A stretch of DNA of 64,000 nucleotides, from positions 15,222,908 to 15,286,907 of the forward strand of contig CM075192.1 of the NCBI GenBank assembly GCA_037577475.1. The letters run 5' to 3'. This stretch comes from Chaunax sp. Z400. Lineage: Eukaryota > Chordata > Actinopteri > Lophiiformes > Chaunacidae. This document shows, in pieces, positions 1-12,700 of the stretch. A program made the position numbers and the translations under genes. Under the pieces are notes generated by a model. That model ran no database searches. It saw only the letters and a program-made list of their open reading frames with translations, and was not told the origin of the DNA. Position 1 is the first letter of the stretch. Each line of letters begins with the position of its first letter.

Positions 1-162
1 CTTGATCTCGTACACGATGCCCTTTTTGAGCGCAGCGAGGATGACGCTGCGTTCAGAAGGGACCTTAACATCCTGGGTCTGCCAGGGGCCTGGTGCAGGC
101 ATTCCTGATGTCTGCCTGTGCAGAACTCTGTAACCCTGGATGAACTGGGACTGTCGATCCAC
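1..162 (-). CDS. robo2: robo2 exon: FN3-2 continuation, cut by the window edge
   Basis: 54 codons are visible, in frame to base 1. It reads VDRQSQFIQGYRVLHRQTSG, then a short variable loop, then VKVPSERSVILAALKKG and VYEIK, matching the middle of Robo2 FN3-2 (remembered human VDRQPQFIQGYRVMYRQTSG). The acceptor is CCACACTCAG|GTG. The exon is truncated by the window, so its donor, the rest of FN3-2, FN3-3, the membrane helix and the cytoplasmic tail lie beyond position 1. Confidence 0.95.
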   Translation of the reverse strand, partial: MDRQSQFIQGYRVLHRQTSGMPAPGPWQTQDVKVPSERSVILAALKKGIVYEIK

Positions 163-1962
163 CTGAGTGTGGAAATGAAGACAAGATTACTGCTGTATTT
201 CGCTGCCAGAAGAACTGCGCAGGGGAGATTGGTAGATGCAATCTTGGGCCAGCCCCTAAAAAGAAAAAGGATGTTTTTCTGCAATGAATTTCTTCCTCAC
301 AGGATTGCATTCATGACGTTTTTGAGGTCACCACTCCTTTAATGGGCCTTTCATCACCCACTATGACACACTTATTTCTATTAATGCACTTACACTACCT
401 TATACATCCAGCAAAGAGCCCCAAAATGTCACCCCCTCGAATAGAGAGAGACTTCCTGTATTGCCATCTTAAAGGACATATGCATGCCGCCTATGTATTA
501 TACAGTAAATACTAACTAAACACACTGGAAAGCAGGTTCCACCACATCTAAGATGAGAATGTGCCTTGCAGCAACACATACAGACACCCTGGGGACATGG
601 GGATAATACACCGCAAAGGTGATAATGGCAGATATGTCCCATAGAAAAGACAAAGAGACTGGAAATGTGATAGCCCCATGCAACCCATAAAGGACCCCTT
701 CCTTAAAGCTGGGGTCCATTTAGCTCGACAGGAAAGACTGAATTTATGCAGATGAGGAGCGGCCCATAAGTCATTGTAATGGCTTGTTAACAGTAGAAGA
801 AGTGAGTGGAGCTTTCAAGTAGATATTAAGCAGCTGTTTTTCACCAACAGAGCCAGGGTAAATCAGCAAAATGGATGTGTGACTTTTATTAATGGAATGA
901 TTTGGGAATATAAAAGCTCTCTGAGTATGGCCCCTCTGTTTACTGAAAAGCCCCTGATTGATTAGGTAGCCATGTTTTGTGTTGACTGTGCATTACAATC
1001 ATAAAGCAATGCATCAAAGTAGCTATCAAGTCACGGGGTGAGACTTATTACAGGGGTCAATAAACATGCCACCAGGAAAACTGAATATGTGGTACATTTG
1101 AAAAAGAAAACAGAAATCACTAAGTGATTGGTGTGTAATGTAAATATCTGGACCTGAGCGACATATGGCACCACAATCAAAATAAAGCAGCATGAACACC
1201 TCAGCTTTGACTAATATAAATTGCCTTTTTGTCCTCATTACCATGCAATTAAATTAAACCCTTTTAGCCGAGGCTGCAGCTGATTTTTTTACATTTTTCA
1301 CATTAAATAAAAATGTCTACTTTTGGGATATAATGTGCTGATTCCTGTGGTGAGGGAATAGGCCCATATGCATGGTGGAAGAGCAGATGTGTGTGCACAT
1401 ATGACTGTAAAGGAAGATTAATTATTTCCCGGTGGTAAGAAAACTGCTGTTTGCAAAACACAAGTTGACCACAAACATTAATTTCAATCTAATTTTATTC
1501 CTGCAAAGAGTGTGTTGTAAGAGGAAAGCAGCTGAGGACAAATGGAATATTGATGAACAACCAGACGTCTCTGACATCTCCGGATGTTCAGTGTGGTTAA
1601 AAGAAATAATCTCTCAGCTATTTGATGCTCAGTTACTTTAAAGTCACCAAGTGCAACATTTCAAAGCTGCAGTCTAAGGGAAAAGCCTAATAATATCCGG
1701 ACATAAAACACATAGTCTTGATGAGCACCTTTTTGACTTGTAAAGAAGGGATCTTTCCCATCATCTAATGTGAATTTATGAATTTTATGAAATCAAAGAT
1801 GGAAAATGAAAACAGAATGATAAGGGGAAAAAAGAAAAAAGAACATATGTCTATGTTCTTACGGTGCAAGGACTTGAGCTGAATAAACGATTCCCCTGCT
1901 GAAAGACTACCATTAATTAAATATAGTTGTATCCTCTGTGCAAAGAGACAAGCTTCACTTAC
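163..1962 (-). other. robo2 intron (1.8 kb) between the two visible FN3-2 exons
   Basis: AT-rich intron with donor GTAAGT next to 1962 and acceptor CAG next to 163. No further exon, RNA gene or recognisable transposon was seen; the short open frames match nothing I know. Confidence 0.85.
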
Positions 1963-2084
1963 CGTCCACGTGACCTGAATGGTCGTGGGACTCAGGACAA
2001 CTGGGTTGTGCAACCGAACTATGACCTCGCCAAGCTCCTTCTGTACATGCCTGTGGTCGACACCCTGAGCTGGAGGACTTATGT
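1963..2084 (-). CDS. robo2: robo2 exon: FN3-1/FN3-2 linker and start of FN3-2
   Basis: 122 nt: two bases then 40 codons. It reads ISPPAQGVDHRHVQKELG, then VIVRLHNPVVLSPTTIQV, ending TWT, the first strands of the second FN3 domain. The acceptor is CTTTCTCTCATAG|AC and the donor TGGACG|GTAAGT. The GVDHRHVQKELG linker is a strong Robo1/2 signature, and VVLSPTTIQVTWT is closer to Robo2. Confidence 0.96.
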
Positions 2085-3429
2085 CTATGAGAGAAAGACA
2101 GACAAATGAGTAAGAGATAAAGAGGTGGCAAAATAAAACATTGCCCACCCACAGCTTCACTCCTGTCCTCATAATAAAAAGGTTGTTCGTCTGAATCAGA
2201 AGGGGAATGGGAAAAGAGTGAATGAATACACCAATTGGTTTTCAACAAAAAAAGGTTACGTTTGGTTATCACAACTTCATTTCAAAAGGAGTGACTTCAT
2301 CTGCATTAAAATGGCCTTATTCTACTTTGTAATGAGGCACACGTCTGGTTTGGAGAAAAGAAAAGAAACTTGAAAGTTCTTCAGATGTGTGACTTGTCTG
2401 CACTTACTGGGGCCTGACTGAACAACCAAATGAACAAATGGACCATGAACATGCAGCCCCAGACTCACTGGATAGGAGATGAATGGACACTATGACACTC
2501 TTTTTCCAGCTTGTTTCCCATTTTGCACACGCATGTGTTTCAAGTTAAAATCAATACAAAACTCCAGTATATGAGATGCTGAATGCTGCTGACAAGAACC
2601 ACATTAAGTTTTTTTCACTGAAAATATGCGCGCACAAAAAAAAAAAATGTTGCAAGAGGAAATTACATTTCAAAAATACTTCAGTCAGACAACCTGACAC
2701 AGTCATGAATCATGGGACACACTAATAGGGCAAGATGGGCCAAACGCAGTTAAAAAGAAGTTAAAATTCAATTTGTGATTAATGCATGCCATGATAAATA
2801 ATCCCATCTATATATCATCTCAGAACCTTCATATCAGCTTTAGGGAGACATGTTGGATGCAAATTTAATTTTTTTTTTTTAAACATACATTTGGCTTTCA
2901 TTTCACAGATTTAGCCAAAGGTTGCTTTTTTATTTTTATTTATTTATTCCAATTTTTGCAGGGCATTTATCATATAAATGTAATTTGTAGACTATGATTG
3001 GTCAGTATTGTCTTCTTTAGTCTTGGAGGATGTCATTTTCTCCTGCTATGATAATTAACATTGCATGGGTAGCACCAACTCAGTTAGGCCTTCCAAAAGT
3101 AGGCATGCTTATTTTACATAAATACTTGAGTGTAGCCGTAATGAGCTAGACTGCAATGAAGAATTTGACCTCTGAAAATTTCTCCAGTGTTTCAGTATAG
3201 TCATTCACTGCAGGATACTGGGAGGGGTTGGTAAGTTTAACACTTTGAAGGGGAACACAGTGACCTCAGTCTATTAGTAGAAACAGAAATTACACTTTGA
3301 AAAAAAAAACACAACAGAAAACGTGATAATGACACATTATAAAATAACTGCACATGCAAATAAAATCATACATAAAATCAGTCAACATACTGAATTCCAT
3401 TCACATTCATGTCATGTCATGTAAGGTAC
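2085..3429 (-). other. robo2 intron (1.3 kb)
   Basis: Intron between FN3-1 and the linker exon. It holds A- and T-homopolymer runs (about 2636-2647, 2869-2880 and 3300-3309) and T-rich sequence around 2925-2950. Nothing gene-like was seen. Confidence 0.85.
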
Positions 3430-3596
3430 CTTGTGTTCGGACAGGATCAGACATGGGACTTGGATCACTCAGACCCTGGCTGTTGACTGCTCGGACCATG
3501 AACAGGTAGATGGTGTTGGGCCGGAGACCTTTGACAGTGAACTGGGTGGTTTTGATATGATCTGCTACCGTTTGCCAGCTGTTGCTCACTGACTGA
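3430..3596 (-). CDS. robo2: robo2 exon: FN3-1, second half
   Basis: 167 nt: one base, 55 codons, one base. It reads QSVSNSWQTVADHIKTTQF, then GLRPNTIYLFMVRAVN with the tyrosine-corner motif of FN3 domains, and ends LSDPSPMSDPVRTQ. The acceptor is TTTGCTTTACAG|T and the donor ACAAG|GTACCT. The final G joins AC of the next exon to give aspartate, as in Robo2 (RTQDISPPAQG). Confidence 0.96.
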
Positions 3597-3737
3597 CTGT
3601 AAAGCAAAAGAAGAAAAGGTGATCTCACATTAATTTCATGTCTTTTTTCATGGTGCGATATATTTTTCCATGCAATTCGTAGAATAAAATGACTGCTAAA
3701 TACGAGGTTAGGTTTTGACGTTACTGTTAAAACAAAC

Positions 3738-3903
3738 CTGAATGCCTCGATGACAAAAGAGGAGACTGGGGATGCTCCAGCAATCCCAGGCTGCCAGGAC
3801 AATGACACACTGTTCTTGGTGACGTCTGTGACCTGAGGTTTAGATGTTGGGCCTGGAAGCTCATTGTCATCATGGGTTTTCATGACAATCACTTCACCTG
3901 ATT
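3738..3903 (-). CDS. robo2: robo2 exon: Ig5-FN3 linker and FN3-1, first half
   Basis: 166 nt: two bases, 54 codons, two bases. The linker starts ESGEVIVMKTHDDNELPGP and differs in wording from the remembered human linker, then continues SKPQVTDVTKNSVSLSWQPG, the opening strands of a fibronectin type III domain with its conserved tryptophan, and ends VIEAF. The acceptor is CTATCTATTCAG|AA and the donor TTCAG|GTTTGT. The codon split at the end makes serine with the next exon. Confidence 0.95.
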
Positions 3904-4016
3904 CTGAATAGATAGAAAGAAACATAAATGTCTCTAATGATAACCCCAGCTGAGAAATGGAATTTTTTCTGTACAAAAAAAAAAAAAATACATGGAGTCA
4001 TTACAAAATCCTGTAC

Positions 4017-4098
4017 CTTTGACTTCCAAGAAAGCACTCCATGATGTTTCACCGCTGGAGCTGGTAGCCACACACGTGTAGATCCCAGAGTCGGACAG
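4017..4098 (-). CDS. robo2: robo2 exon: Ig domain 5, second half
   Basis: 82 nt: 27 codons plus one base. It reads LSDSGIYTCVATSSSGETSW and carries the second Ig5 cysteine, ending FLEVK. The acceptor is GTACGACAG|CTG, with only a short pyrimidine tract, and the donor CAAAG|GTACAG. It is followed after only 113 nt by the first FN3 exon. The core strongly matches Robo2 as remembered (CVATSSSGETSWSA). Confidence 0.95.
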
Positions 4099-5162
4099 CT
4101 GTCGTACAGTTGAATACACACGTATATATGAATAAATGCAAAAACACACACAAAGCATAATGACTCCACTAATAACACGTTTAGTGGAAGGGGCATTTAA
4201 TTCCACATACCCTGGGACCAGTATGACTGAATACATGTGCTCTTTCTGACACTGAAACACTGAGAAGTGATGGGGCAATTTCATGAACCAGCCTTGTGCT
4301 GGCAAAACTGTGTGTCATTTGTGAGTGCCGCAAAGTGCTGACGCTAATTTCCTAATGAATTCCATTTTCTACTCAGCACCCTCCCATCACTTTTCCACCC
4401 CCTCCCCATTTCCCCACTGTCCTGCCGACCACAACAAAGCTAGGCTAATTAATTTAGGGTGGGCTGCTGGAACCCCCTGGACCGATGACAGCTGGCTTGT
4501 CTCTCCATCCCTCTTAGGAACTTTGGTAGTTTGTTGGTTTTTGTCCCTGTGCCTTCCTTCCATTTATTAAATAACATGTCAGTGGCCGGCAGCTTTGTCA
4601 AGCATAATAGATATTCCACTGAGGCCTCCGAGTGGGGAAAGGAAGAGGCAAGCCTTTTAAATTTAATCATCTCTTAATGTGCACGTGTGTACACATGTGT
4701 CTATATATCTGTAAGTGCATACATGTTTGTTCACTACAGCTGGAGCCCGTCCAGCCCTGCACAGCTGAGCCCATGCAGTCGGAGCTGCCGTGCCACTAAG
4801 TGATACTATCAAACAATTAGAAAAATCAATGCTGCCTATTCATCGATTTAAGGCATTATGGTACCTTCCTCATGCTTAAGCCATGTCCTACGGACTTTAA
4901 CAAAAGCTTGTGTACTGCAGTGATGCAAACATGGCCGTACAAATGTGTATAAATGTATAAACATCTTAAATTAAGATGCTTAATCAAGCGTTGTGACAAA
5001 TGATGTTAGTGGGAGCTTTTGGGAGCTGACAATATAAAAATCACAGTCACACAAACTGTACTGATGGACAAAGCTATAGTGATATATAATTAGCAGCGTA
5101 GCACAAATTGATTAGTTGTTCTTAATACCAGTAAGACCAGTACGACCAATAACACCCTTTAC
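4099..5162 (-). other. robo2 intron (1.1 kb) within Ig5
   Basis: Intron splitting Ig5. No repeat or extra exon recognised; an alternating TG/CA patch lies near 4680-4710. Confidence 0.85.
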
Positions 5163-5368
5163 CTTGATGTTTTTGATCTGCAGGCTGCCCAGCTCCTGCA
5201 GGGACATTCGTGGGTCTTTTCCCAGCAGACTGATCCCATCCTTCAGCCAGCTGATGGAGGGGATGGGGTCTCCTGATGCCTGACACTTTAACAGTGCCAC
5301 ACTGTCCGCACCGAGTGTCTGATTGGACGGGCCTTGGCGAATGATGGGTGGCGGCCTGTCTGTGAGCA
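5163..5368 (-). CDS. robo2: robo2 exon: Ig domain 5, first half
   Basis: 206 nt: two bases then 68 codons, the longest complete robo2 exon here. It reads LTDRPPPIIRQGPSNQTLG, with the first Ig5 cysteine in ALLKCQASGDPIP and the tryptophan in SISWLKDG, ending LQIKNIK. SNQT is an N-glycosylation sequon in the position of the remembered human ANQT. The acceptor is TATCGCAG|TG, with a weak pyrimidine tract, and the donor ATCAAG|GTAAAG. Ig5 is the last immunoglobulin domain before the FN3 repeats. Confidence 0.96.
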
Positions 5369-7879
5369 CTGCGATACAAAGACAAAGCCAACATATCGTA
5401 TATCATTCTGAAGTTCACATGGATGATGCTGTTCATGTAAGGCTTTTGACTGTAAAATGAACTGAGCCACAGCATCGATCATAAAATGCACAGGGGGTGG
5501 ATCTGGGCATCTTTTTCATAAAGTATACTATTTTCTCTGCAGGTCTTATAATTGAACCACAGAACAATGACCATATCCTGTATTTCCAGGAAGAAGGGAA
5601 AGAAAAGCTGACTAGCCTTTTCTAGTTTCCTTGATGTGGCAGAGGGAAACTGAGAAGTTTCCAGTTACTGCCTGGGTAGCCTTATTTTTATACACTACTC
5701 TAGACTGTGTGGTACAGTTCAGCGGTGAGACTCGTGTGTATTGACTCAGTGTGGTTCAGATAAATACTTCATCATGTGCAGCATGGGGCACGATAAAAGG
5801 TGAATTTGGAAATTGTACATGTTACTGAAACCCCCTAATGATACTTCTATAAGGTGTAAACGGAGTAAAGAACTATACCTAAATCTTAAATTATAAATTG
5901 TTCTAATTTCAGTTTAGATGGATGCTAATATTTCGATGAATATTCTATTTACATCAGCATTTGATTTGTTACAACGTACCAAAAAAAAAAAAAAAAAGCC
6001 TATAAAATACTCGGCATGTCAGAGGTGATTTTAGAGAGTTAGCACTCTAGCACGCACACAGGCAGTTTATATATCTGGAGTTGAATAATGTGGCATCCCC
6101 CTGGCATCTCAGAACCCACATTAATTAGAAGGTATGGATTAATGATGTCAGACCTGCAGGGGCTAATTACCAAGTCTACCTCAGTAACCTTTCAACACAT
6201 TATAACACTCTTGTTTCCAGCCCAATTTTCTCTCCAGCAGCGACATTTGACAAAAGGAAAGGACTCCAAGTAATAACGCTTGCTTTAGGTCACCTAATAA
6301 CACAGAAGAGAGAAAAACTGTATGGAAATGTGAAATATTATCTACCACAAGCTAAATGTCATAACTATATTTCACTTATTTCTTTAGTCTGCTGGAATGT
6401 TGAAATTGGGTCAAATCCGATCATTTGAATCAAAAGCGATGATGTAATTCAGATACTAAGCCAAGGAGAGGATTCAAAGCACCTGCTACCGGCCATGGAC
6501 TCGCTATCCTGTAGTTTATCTTATCTCATAAACACATCCTTCTTCTATTGCCTTAGCCTAAATATTTACATAGCCTGAATTATGTTGTGCATCCATGTTT
6601 ATTAATGAACATTTTAAGTGACTTCAATGCTTTCCTTATTAAGCAATGACAGGAAGCTATATCTAGCTGTGACTGAAAAATAAGTACAAGACATTCCTAG
6701 GTCTCTGGATTTGATGTGCCTGATATATGTGTTGATGGCACGTAGGAGTGACAGAGGGAGGAGGCAAGGCTCAACTAAGGCCTTGGGTCTCTGGATCAGG
6801 AATTTCTCATTACAGATCTCCTTGAACTCCTCAGACTGTTGTCGGGGCTCCGGGCAGTAAATCACATGAAGACCGTGGCAGGTGCGGCCGTGACCTTACC
6901 CTGGTCCTCCCATACGATTTCCTCCTTGCTTTCCTTTTCCTTTAAAAACTCCCAAACACCCGTTTTGCAAACTTGCCTTTTTTGTCATATTTAGGCAGAA
7001 GAAAAACATACCTTTAAATGAAAAAATGCAGTTTATAAGCCAGAGTATTAAGTCATAAAATGTGATTATGTATTGTTCCAAGCAATTGAAGGAAATGCAA
7101 ATTGTTTTTTTCTTTTTTCTTTCTTTCTTTCCTGCTTCTGACAAAATACTGACAAGTGTGCTGTAGTGCTTTTAACCTTTCTGCTAGCAACCACTTCAGC
7201 AGACATATGGATGGCCGTCTATCTTGCCATCACAACAGATGAGCAGATTAGATGCTCCCAGACCTCGCAGGACCACATAAACCATTCCACAGAAAACCAT
7301 TGTCAGTCACACACTCAATCATGCCCCCCCCCCTATGTGCCTTATGGTCCCTCCCTAACACACATCCTTCCACCTCGCCGCTTCACCCAAACACTGATCA
7401 TTGAACTTGAAGGAACTCAAGGGCAATGCCTTATTTCCTTCCCAAAAGGAAAAGTAGAAAACCTTAATCAAATTGTGTCAGGAAAAAAAAAATGAAACAA
7501 AGAGCATACTGCAAAAACAGTAAGTGAAGGTCATAGGTGTAATGGCATTTCTCAAACAAAAGTTGAATTTATCATTGAAATAACAAAGAAAAAAGAAAAA
7601 TTGACATTTGTGATTGTGAGAATAATTTGACGGTGCAAAGAGGCCGAATTCCCATAAAAACTCTGCAAGGCAAGACAGACTTTACAGTAAAACCATGACA
7701 AATAAAGTTGGATGTGATTTGTGTCGGTATAAATCATTTGTTTATTGAGGGGTAAATGTTTAAGAACATGTGGGATGGAACGAAACATGCATCTGTGCAC
7801 ATATGCACCAACCATTTGCAGTGTGCTAGTGTGCTGCAGTGTGTTTTATGGAGGAAATTAGGAGTTAGTATTCCCTCAC
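5369..7879 (-). other. robo2 intron (2.5 kb) between Ig4 and Ig5
   Basis: Contains an A17 run at 5981-5997, a group of TAAT homeodomain-type cores near 6118-6170, and a T/C-rich stretch near 7100-7133. No coding exon was recognised. Confidence 0.85.
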
Positions 7880-8051
7880 CATCTGTGACCTCCAGTTGAG
7901 CCTTGGCGAGGATACTGCCTGCAACGGTCAGGGCCTGGCAGATATAATAACCAGCATCTGCCCGCTGCACTGAGGAGATGGTGAGGTCTCCACTGGGTGA
8001 CACAGAGAAGCGACTGTTGGGCTGCTGGGGTTGGTTCGGAAAGAGCAAATT
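7880..8051 (-). CDS. robo2: robo2 exon: Ig domain 4, second half
   Basis: 172 nt: 57 codons plus one base. It starts NLLFPNQPQQPNSRFSVSP, has the second Ig4 cysteine in GYYICQALTVAGSI and ends AKAQLEVTD. The acceptor is TTCCTACAG|AAT and the donor GATG|GTGAGG. The NQPQQPNSR stretch is typical of Robo2. The last G pairs with TG of the next exon to give valine, continuing VTDVLTDRPPP across the Ig4-Ig5 join. Confidence 0.96.
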
Positions 8052-9603
8052 CTGTAGGAAGAGGAGCAAACATCCAATGAGTGCGGGAACATGGAACTAG
8101 TATAAGCTGGAAAAATGACAAAACAGCCACACAGTCACAAACATACTATGCACAATGAAGTACACACACATTACAAATGTAAAATTTCATTTATCACTTG
8201 ATGAGCTAACCTCACAAACTGCCCACATCCACACAGTTTGATGACTTTGTTTCATTCTTAGTCTTGCGCCAAGCCAGAGGCACCACTGTGTTATCATAAA
8301 GGCAACTTTTGCTCTTGTTGGCTCTAGGTCTACTTTCCTTTACACTTCAATTCCACAGCAGTTTTGAACTGCTCTAAAACCCACAGAGACCATCCATTTT
8401 AGTTGGACTCATAATACTTCAACAGAAGAGGGATAATCAATGTTTTCCAGAGTAAATATAAGATTAGAGGACTGATGACATTGATAAAGCATCATCTCTT
8501 CTATTCAGCCACTCGATCCCAGCTGGGGTTTTATTCGTATTCTTTTTTCTCATGATCCCAAAGGTAAAAAGCAAACACATTAATTATATTTAATTACACA
8601 TAATCACTTAAATGTGACAAATTATGTTTTCTTTTTTTTAAATTAGGTACTGCGCATCCAGCACATGAGCGTTGTACACTCCATTATGCTGTGAGAAAAA
8701 CAAGCCTTTCTGTCATTTAATAACCGTACTGAATGGGCTTTAATTTGCTCTCTCAACAAATACATCCATATTTTTTGGTGGGTGTGGTAGAGAGAGCATT
8801 GATAAACACAAGGACAAAGATGAGCGCCGGGATGACGAGAGCGTGCAACTGCTTGTACAAAGGTTTTTCTGTAATGCATTCATTTTATAAGGCTCATCTT
8901 TAATGACAAGCGAGGCACACGCCGGATGCAAAATCTGCTCATAGCTCACAAATTACTCAATGATCCTGAGTCATAGGCTTCAGGTCAGACACTGGTAAGA
9001 GGTAAGTATAAGTGGGTGAGTACAAATGTTTGTGTGAACATGTAACCATGCGTCTCACCTCTGTTGACTCTTTTAAAAAGAACTTTACAGTAACTGTCAG
9101 CCTGCAGGCTTCGTGTGGCGTATCTATGTTTTTTGTGTGTGTTTGAACCTTAGCCAGAGTTGAATCATATCTGTGGCTCATCTACAAGCCCCAACAGGCT
9201 CCTAATTGGCACTGTTGCTGCCGTGGTGAGGACACCCAGGTATTTGAATGGGTTATCTACTTGACTGAGGGACAGGATCGTTCTTATCTAAGCAGGGTCA
9301 CGGGAAACCGATAACCGATTTACCGGGCACACTGCTGTTTGGTGGCTCCTGAGAACAACGGTGTATCTGTGCCTGTAGTAAAGATACTGATGACAGATAG
9401 CGGAGTTTCAAGTGCTGCATCTATGTGTGTGTGAGCATGTGCAAGGCAAGGGGCTCATAAGTAGTCAGCAACTGTGCATACGACCATGGATGTAGATAAC
9501 AGAGGCTACTAACTAAACAAGCGACATATTTTCACATGTAAGAATTGATGCAAAAAAAAAAAAAAGATTCTACCCACTGGTTTGTGAGATTATATGCTCT
9601 TAC
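8052..9603 (-). other. robo2 intron (1.6 kb) within Ig4
   Basis: Intron splitting Ig4. An A13 run at 9553-9565 lies close to the donor side of the upstream exon. No other structure could be supported. Confidence 0.85.
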
Positions 9604-9728
9604 CTGACTTCCCTCCTTCTGCCAGAAGACGGCAGGCTGAGGGTTTCCTTTGGTTTCACACGGGAAAGTGGCAGTGCGGCCTTGAGCCACAATTTGGTCC
9701 CTTGGACGGATGACAAACTGGGGCGCAG
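9604..9728 (-). CDS. robo2: robo2 exon: Ig domain 4, first half
   Basis: 125 nt: two bases then 41 codons. It reads APQFVIRPRDQIVAQGRT, the first Ig4 cysteine is in TFPCETKGNPQPA and the tryptophan in VFWQKEGSQ. RPRDQIVAQGRT is nearly identical to Robo2 as remembered; Robo1 has KPRDQVVALGRT. The acceptor is TTGGCTTCAG|CT and the donor AGTCAG|GTAAGA. In published Robo2 structures Ig4 and Ig5 take part in receptor dimerisation and autoinhibition (recalled). Confidence 0.96.
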
Positions 9729-12700
9729 CTGAAGCCAAAGGGTGAAAACACCAATGTTAGTAGAGGCCAAACATCAGGGCTGAATTATCAGAGTTTGGGG
9801 ATTTCAAGCAAAGACAAGCAATATACACCACGTTCAAATCAAAATGGGAGTGCTGTACAGAGCTTCCATGCAGCTTTTTATCCGTCTTTCACTCTCAAGT
9901 GGCTCTGAGCAGAGGAGGAACACCAATGACTATCATTGCCATGGTAACCAGTTTGGCCATTCATCCAGGTGAGACTGAGGCTGAATGAATGACAGTCACG
10001 TTGGCATTCACACGGGGAAGCGCCTTGGTCACAATGGTGCTTGGATCTAAGACAACACGAAGGACCACCCATGCCCTGGAAACATCCAAAACTATGAACA
10101 GGTATAGACATATAATGGCTAATCACGTCTGACTCTTCGAATGTGAGCTTTAGTTCACGTCAGAATGAATGTCACATAAAAGCTGCAATCTGAAGTGGCT
10201 CAGTATAAGGCTACATCGAAAGGGTAGAGAGAAGAAAAGGTTATTTCTGTGTTAGCCACACTTCAAGCTAACGCCGCTCCATCCCAGAGAGAAAAGAGGC
10301 TATCAGACTGTGAAGCTTTCTCAGTCAATATTTGTGACTCAATCACAGGCCAGACCAGTTGTCACACACTTGCAGTTGGGACAGAGTGAGACGTTTGTGA
10401 CTGACAACTTGACAGATGCAGTTCATTAATGACGAGAGGAGTTTAAGGATTAGATGCAAGTTCTTTTGGCATGCAGCGTTGCCTCTCATCGCTCCCTGAC
10501 CATTTCCTTGATGACAAACTTAGGGAGGTGCCCACAATTCAATTAGCAAGCAAAAGGCAGATGAACTGAGTGCATAGTTGGGATCAAAGGGGGCTATAGT
10601 GTGCTTTCTTGCTCGTGATGAACTCAATTTACATCAACAGATATTTGAACAACTGATATAAAAGTTCAGCTCTACAATGCCTCACATATGTATGACAGTA
10701 GAGAAGAAGACATGTTATTCCTTCATAGTCTTTTTGAGCAGGACTCCCAGTGCTTACACAGTTGACCTACTAATTATAAGAGCAATTGGAGAATATACTG
10801 TAACTACACTTACGTCCTGAGCAAAAAATCTCTGATGTTGATCTAAGCAAAATTTACTGCATTGACCAAAGAACTCTATTTGCTTTTTGGGTGTCTTGGT
10901 CCAGTGTCGACAAGTGGCAGGTTTTCCAAAGATAGGACATCGACGGCATGCGCCTTGGAGGAGGAAACATGGTTCCTACAGAGATAAAGTCCAGGCCTAA
11001 CCTCAAGTAAGTCATGACAATGGGTAGTAGACGCCTTAAGAAAAATGAAACGAAAAACAAAGAAGTTTCTACTAATCTTTCTTGAATTCTGTGACAAGAA
11101 AAAAAAAAAGTTGGAATGCAACACTTTGCATTCTTTTTGTTTCATTTAATTTCTTTGTTAAGTCCTTCCACTGAAAAGCTAGCTGGTTCCAGTAAGGCCA
11201 AAGTCTTCCTAGTTGGCTAGTTTCTACATGTAATCCCTTTTTGGGGGGTGTATTTGTCAAAGATACACACAGTTGGGAATGGTACAGATGGCTACAGATT
11301 TACTGCCTTCCCATTTGGCCTTCTGCAGCTCAGATATCTTGTGGCTCTGACAAAGCTGGGCCTGATACAGAGCTCCTAAATCATGCTTTGGCAAGGAAGG
11401 ACTCAGTTCCCTCCCTTCACTTCCTCTGTTCTGCTCCATCCTACATACTGCATTACTAACTGCTCACTTAAAATATGGCTTAACACCTTCCAGAGTGGTC
11501 CCACATTACTTCCCTGGCCGACCTTGTCCTTTCTCACACTCTCTTCTACAGTGTTTTTTTTTCTTTCCCATTCTCATTGGCTCTTTTGCACATTGACCAT
11601 TTTTTCATTTATGAAATTGATATGGATTTAATGTAACTTATTTCCAACTTTATTCCATATTGCAGATATTTATCCAAGTTCTGTCAAACAGAATTAGGTT
11701 ATGGAATTTTGTTTGGATAATTGTTTGCAGCTGGATGTCAAAAACAAAAAATGCTGTTCAGCTAGATTTCATCATATATCATAAATCTGTTTATGATCTT
11801 TAATGAAGTCAAATACGAGGCATCAGTGGAGGCTCTTTTTAACTGAGATTCCCTAATTAAGACAATTTTTTTCCTATTGTACATGACTTTTTGACCCATT
11901 GATAACTGGTCAAAAATCCATTTTGAGTACAGTATCTATCAGCTCATATTGTAGTTTTGGGGTGTTTAGCTTATAACCTGAGATTAATCTTGGGCTCACT
12001 CTAAATCTATGGCACCATCTTCAAAAAAAGGAAAAGGAAAGACACTTGTGGGACATGAGAGGGGGATGGACCTGATGAAGGAGAGCACAGGCGGGTGGGG
12101 GTTGAGGGCCAAAGAGAAAAAATAGATCAAAAACTCATACAAATCAAGAGGAAGTCAGAGTGTGACAGTTTCACAGCTTGGCTCAGAGCTGGCCCGGTTT
12201 TGATTAAGAGCCCTTTAATGACATGTGAGAGGCTCCTTCCTGTCCCCGCCTAAGGAAACACATGATCAGGTGTCCATATTTAATTCATGACGAGTCACAT
12301 CTGCCTGGTTTGGAGAGGCCTCGGCGTAAAACAGCAGTCAGGGTGAAAAGAACAAATGGACAGAGAGGCAGACATCCATTCAGTAGACCCAGGCTCCAAA
12401 TAAGAAGTCTCCTTTAAAATCTCACATTCAATCATATTTTATTCAGAAGTCGACAGCAATTACTGTCTCTTCCCACAGCCAGAGTGAATGTGTAATTTCC
12501 TCTATATTCTTGAAAGCTGACAGTTTGACAGTCATAGAACAGCCACGGCTGTTTTGGCAACCAAAGTCCTGCCATTGATGCAGTGTCTGGGTTTTTCTGC
12601 CAGTCAAGCCTGTCTCGACACACACTTCTGCCATAATTTGCCTCCCTCTTCTTTGTCCTGACACATGTTTCCTGTTCCTGTATTCCTCCTATTTCTACAC

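Noticed and set aside
3969..4016. A second acceptor-like site (T14 then GTACAG) within the 113-nt intron after Ig5, which would lead to an early stop and a truncated receptor.
   Set aside because: Its pyrimidine tract is strong, but the intron would be only 48 nt, too short for a vertebrate spliceosome. The later CTATTCAG acceptor keeps the Robo2 reading frame.
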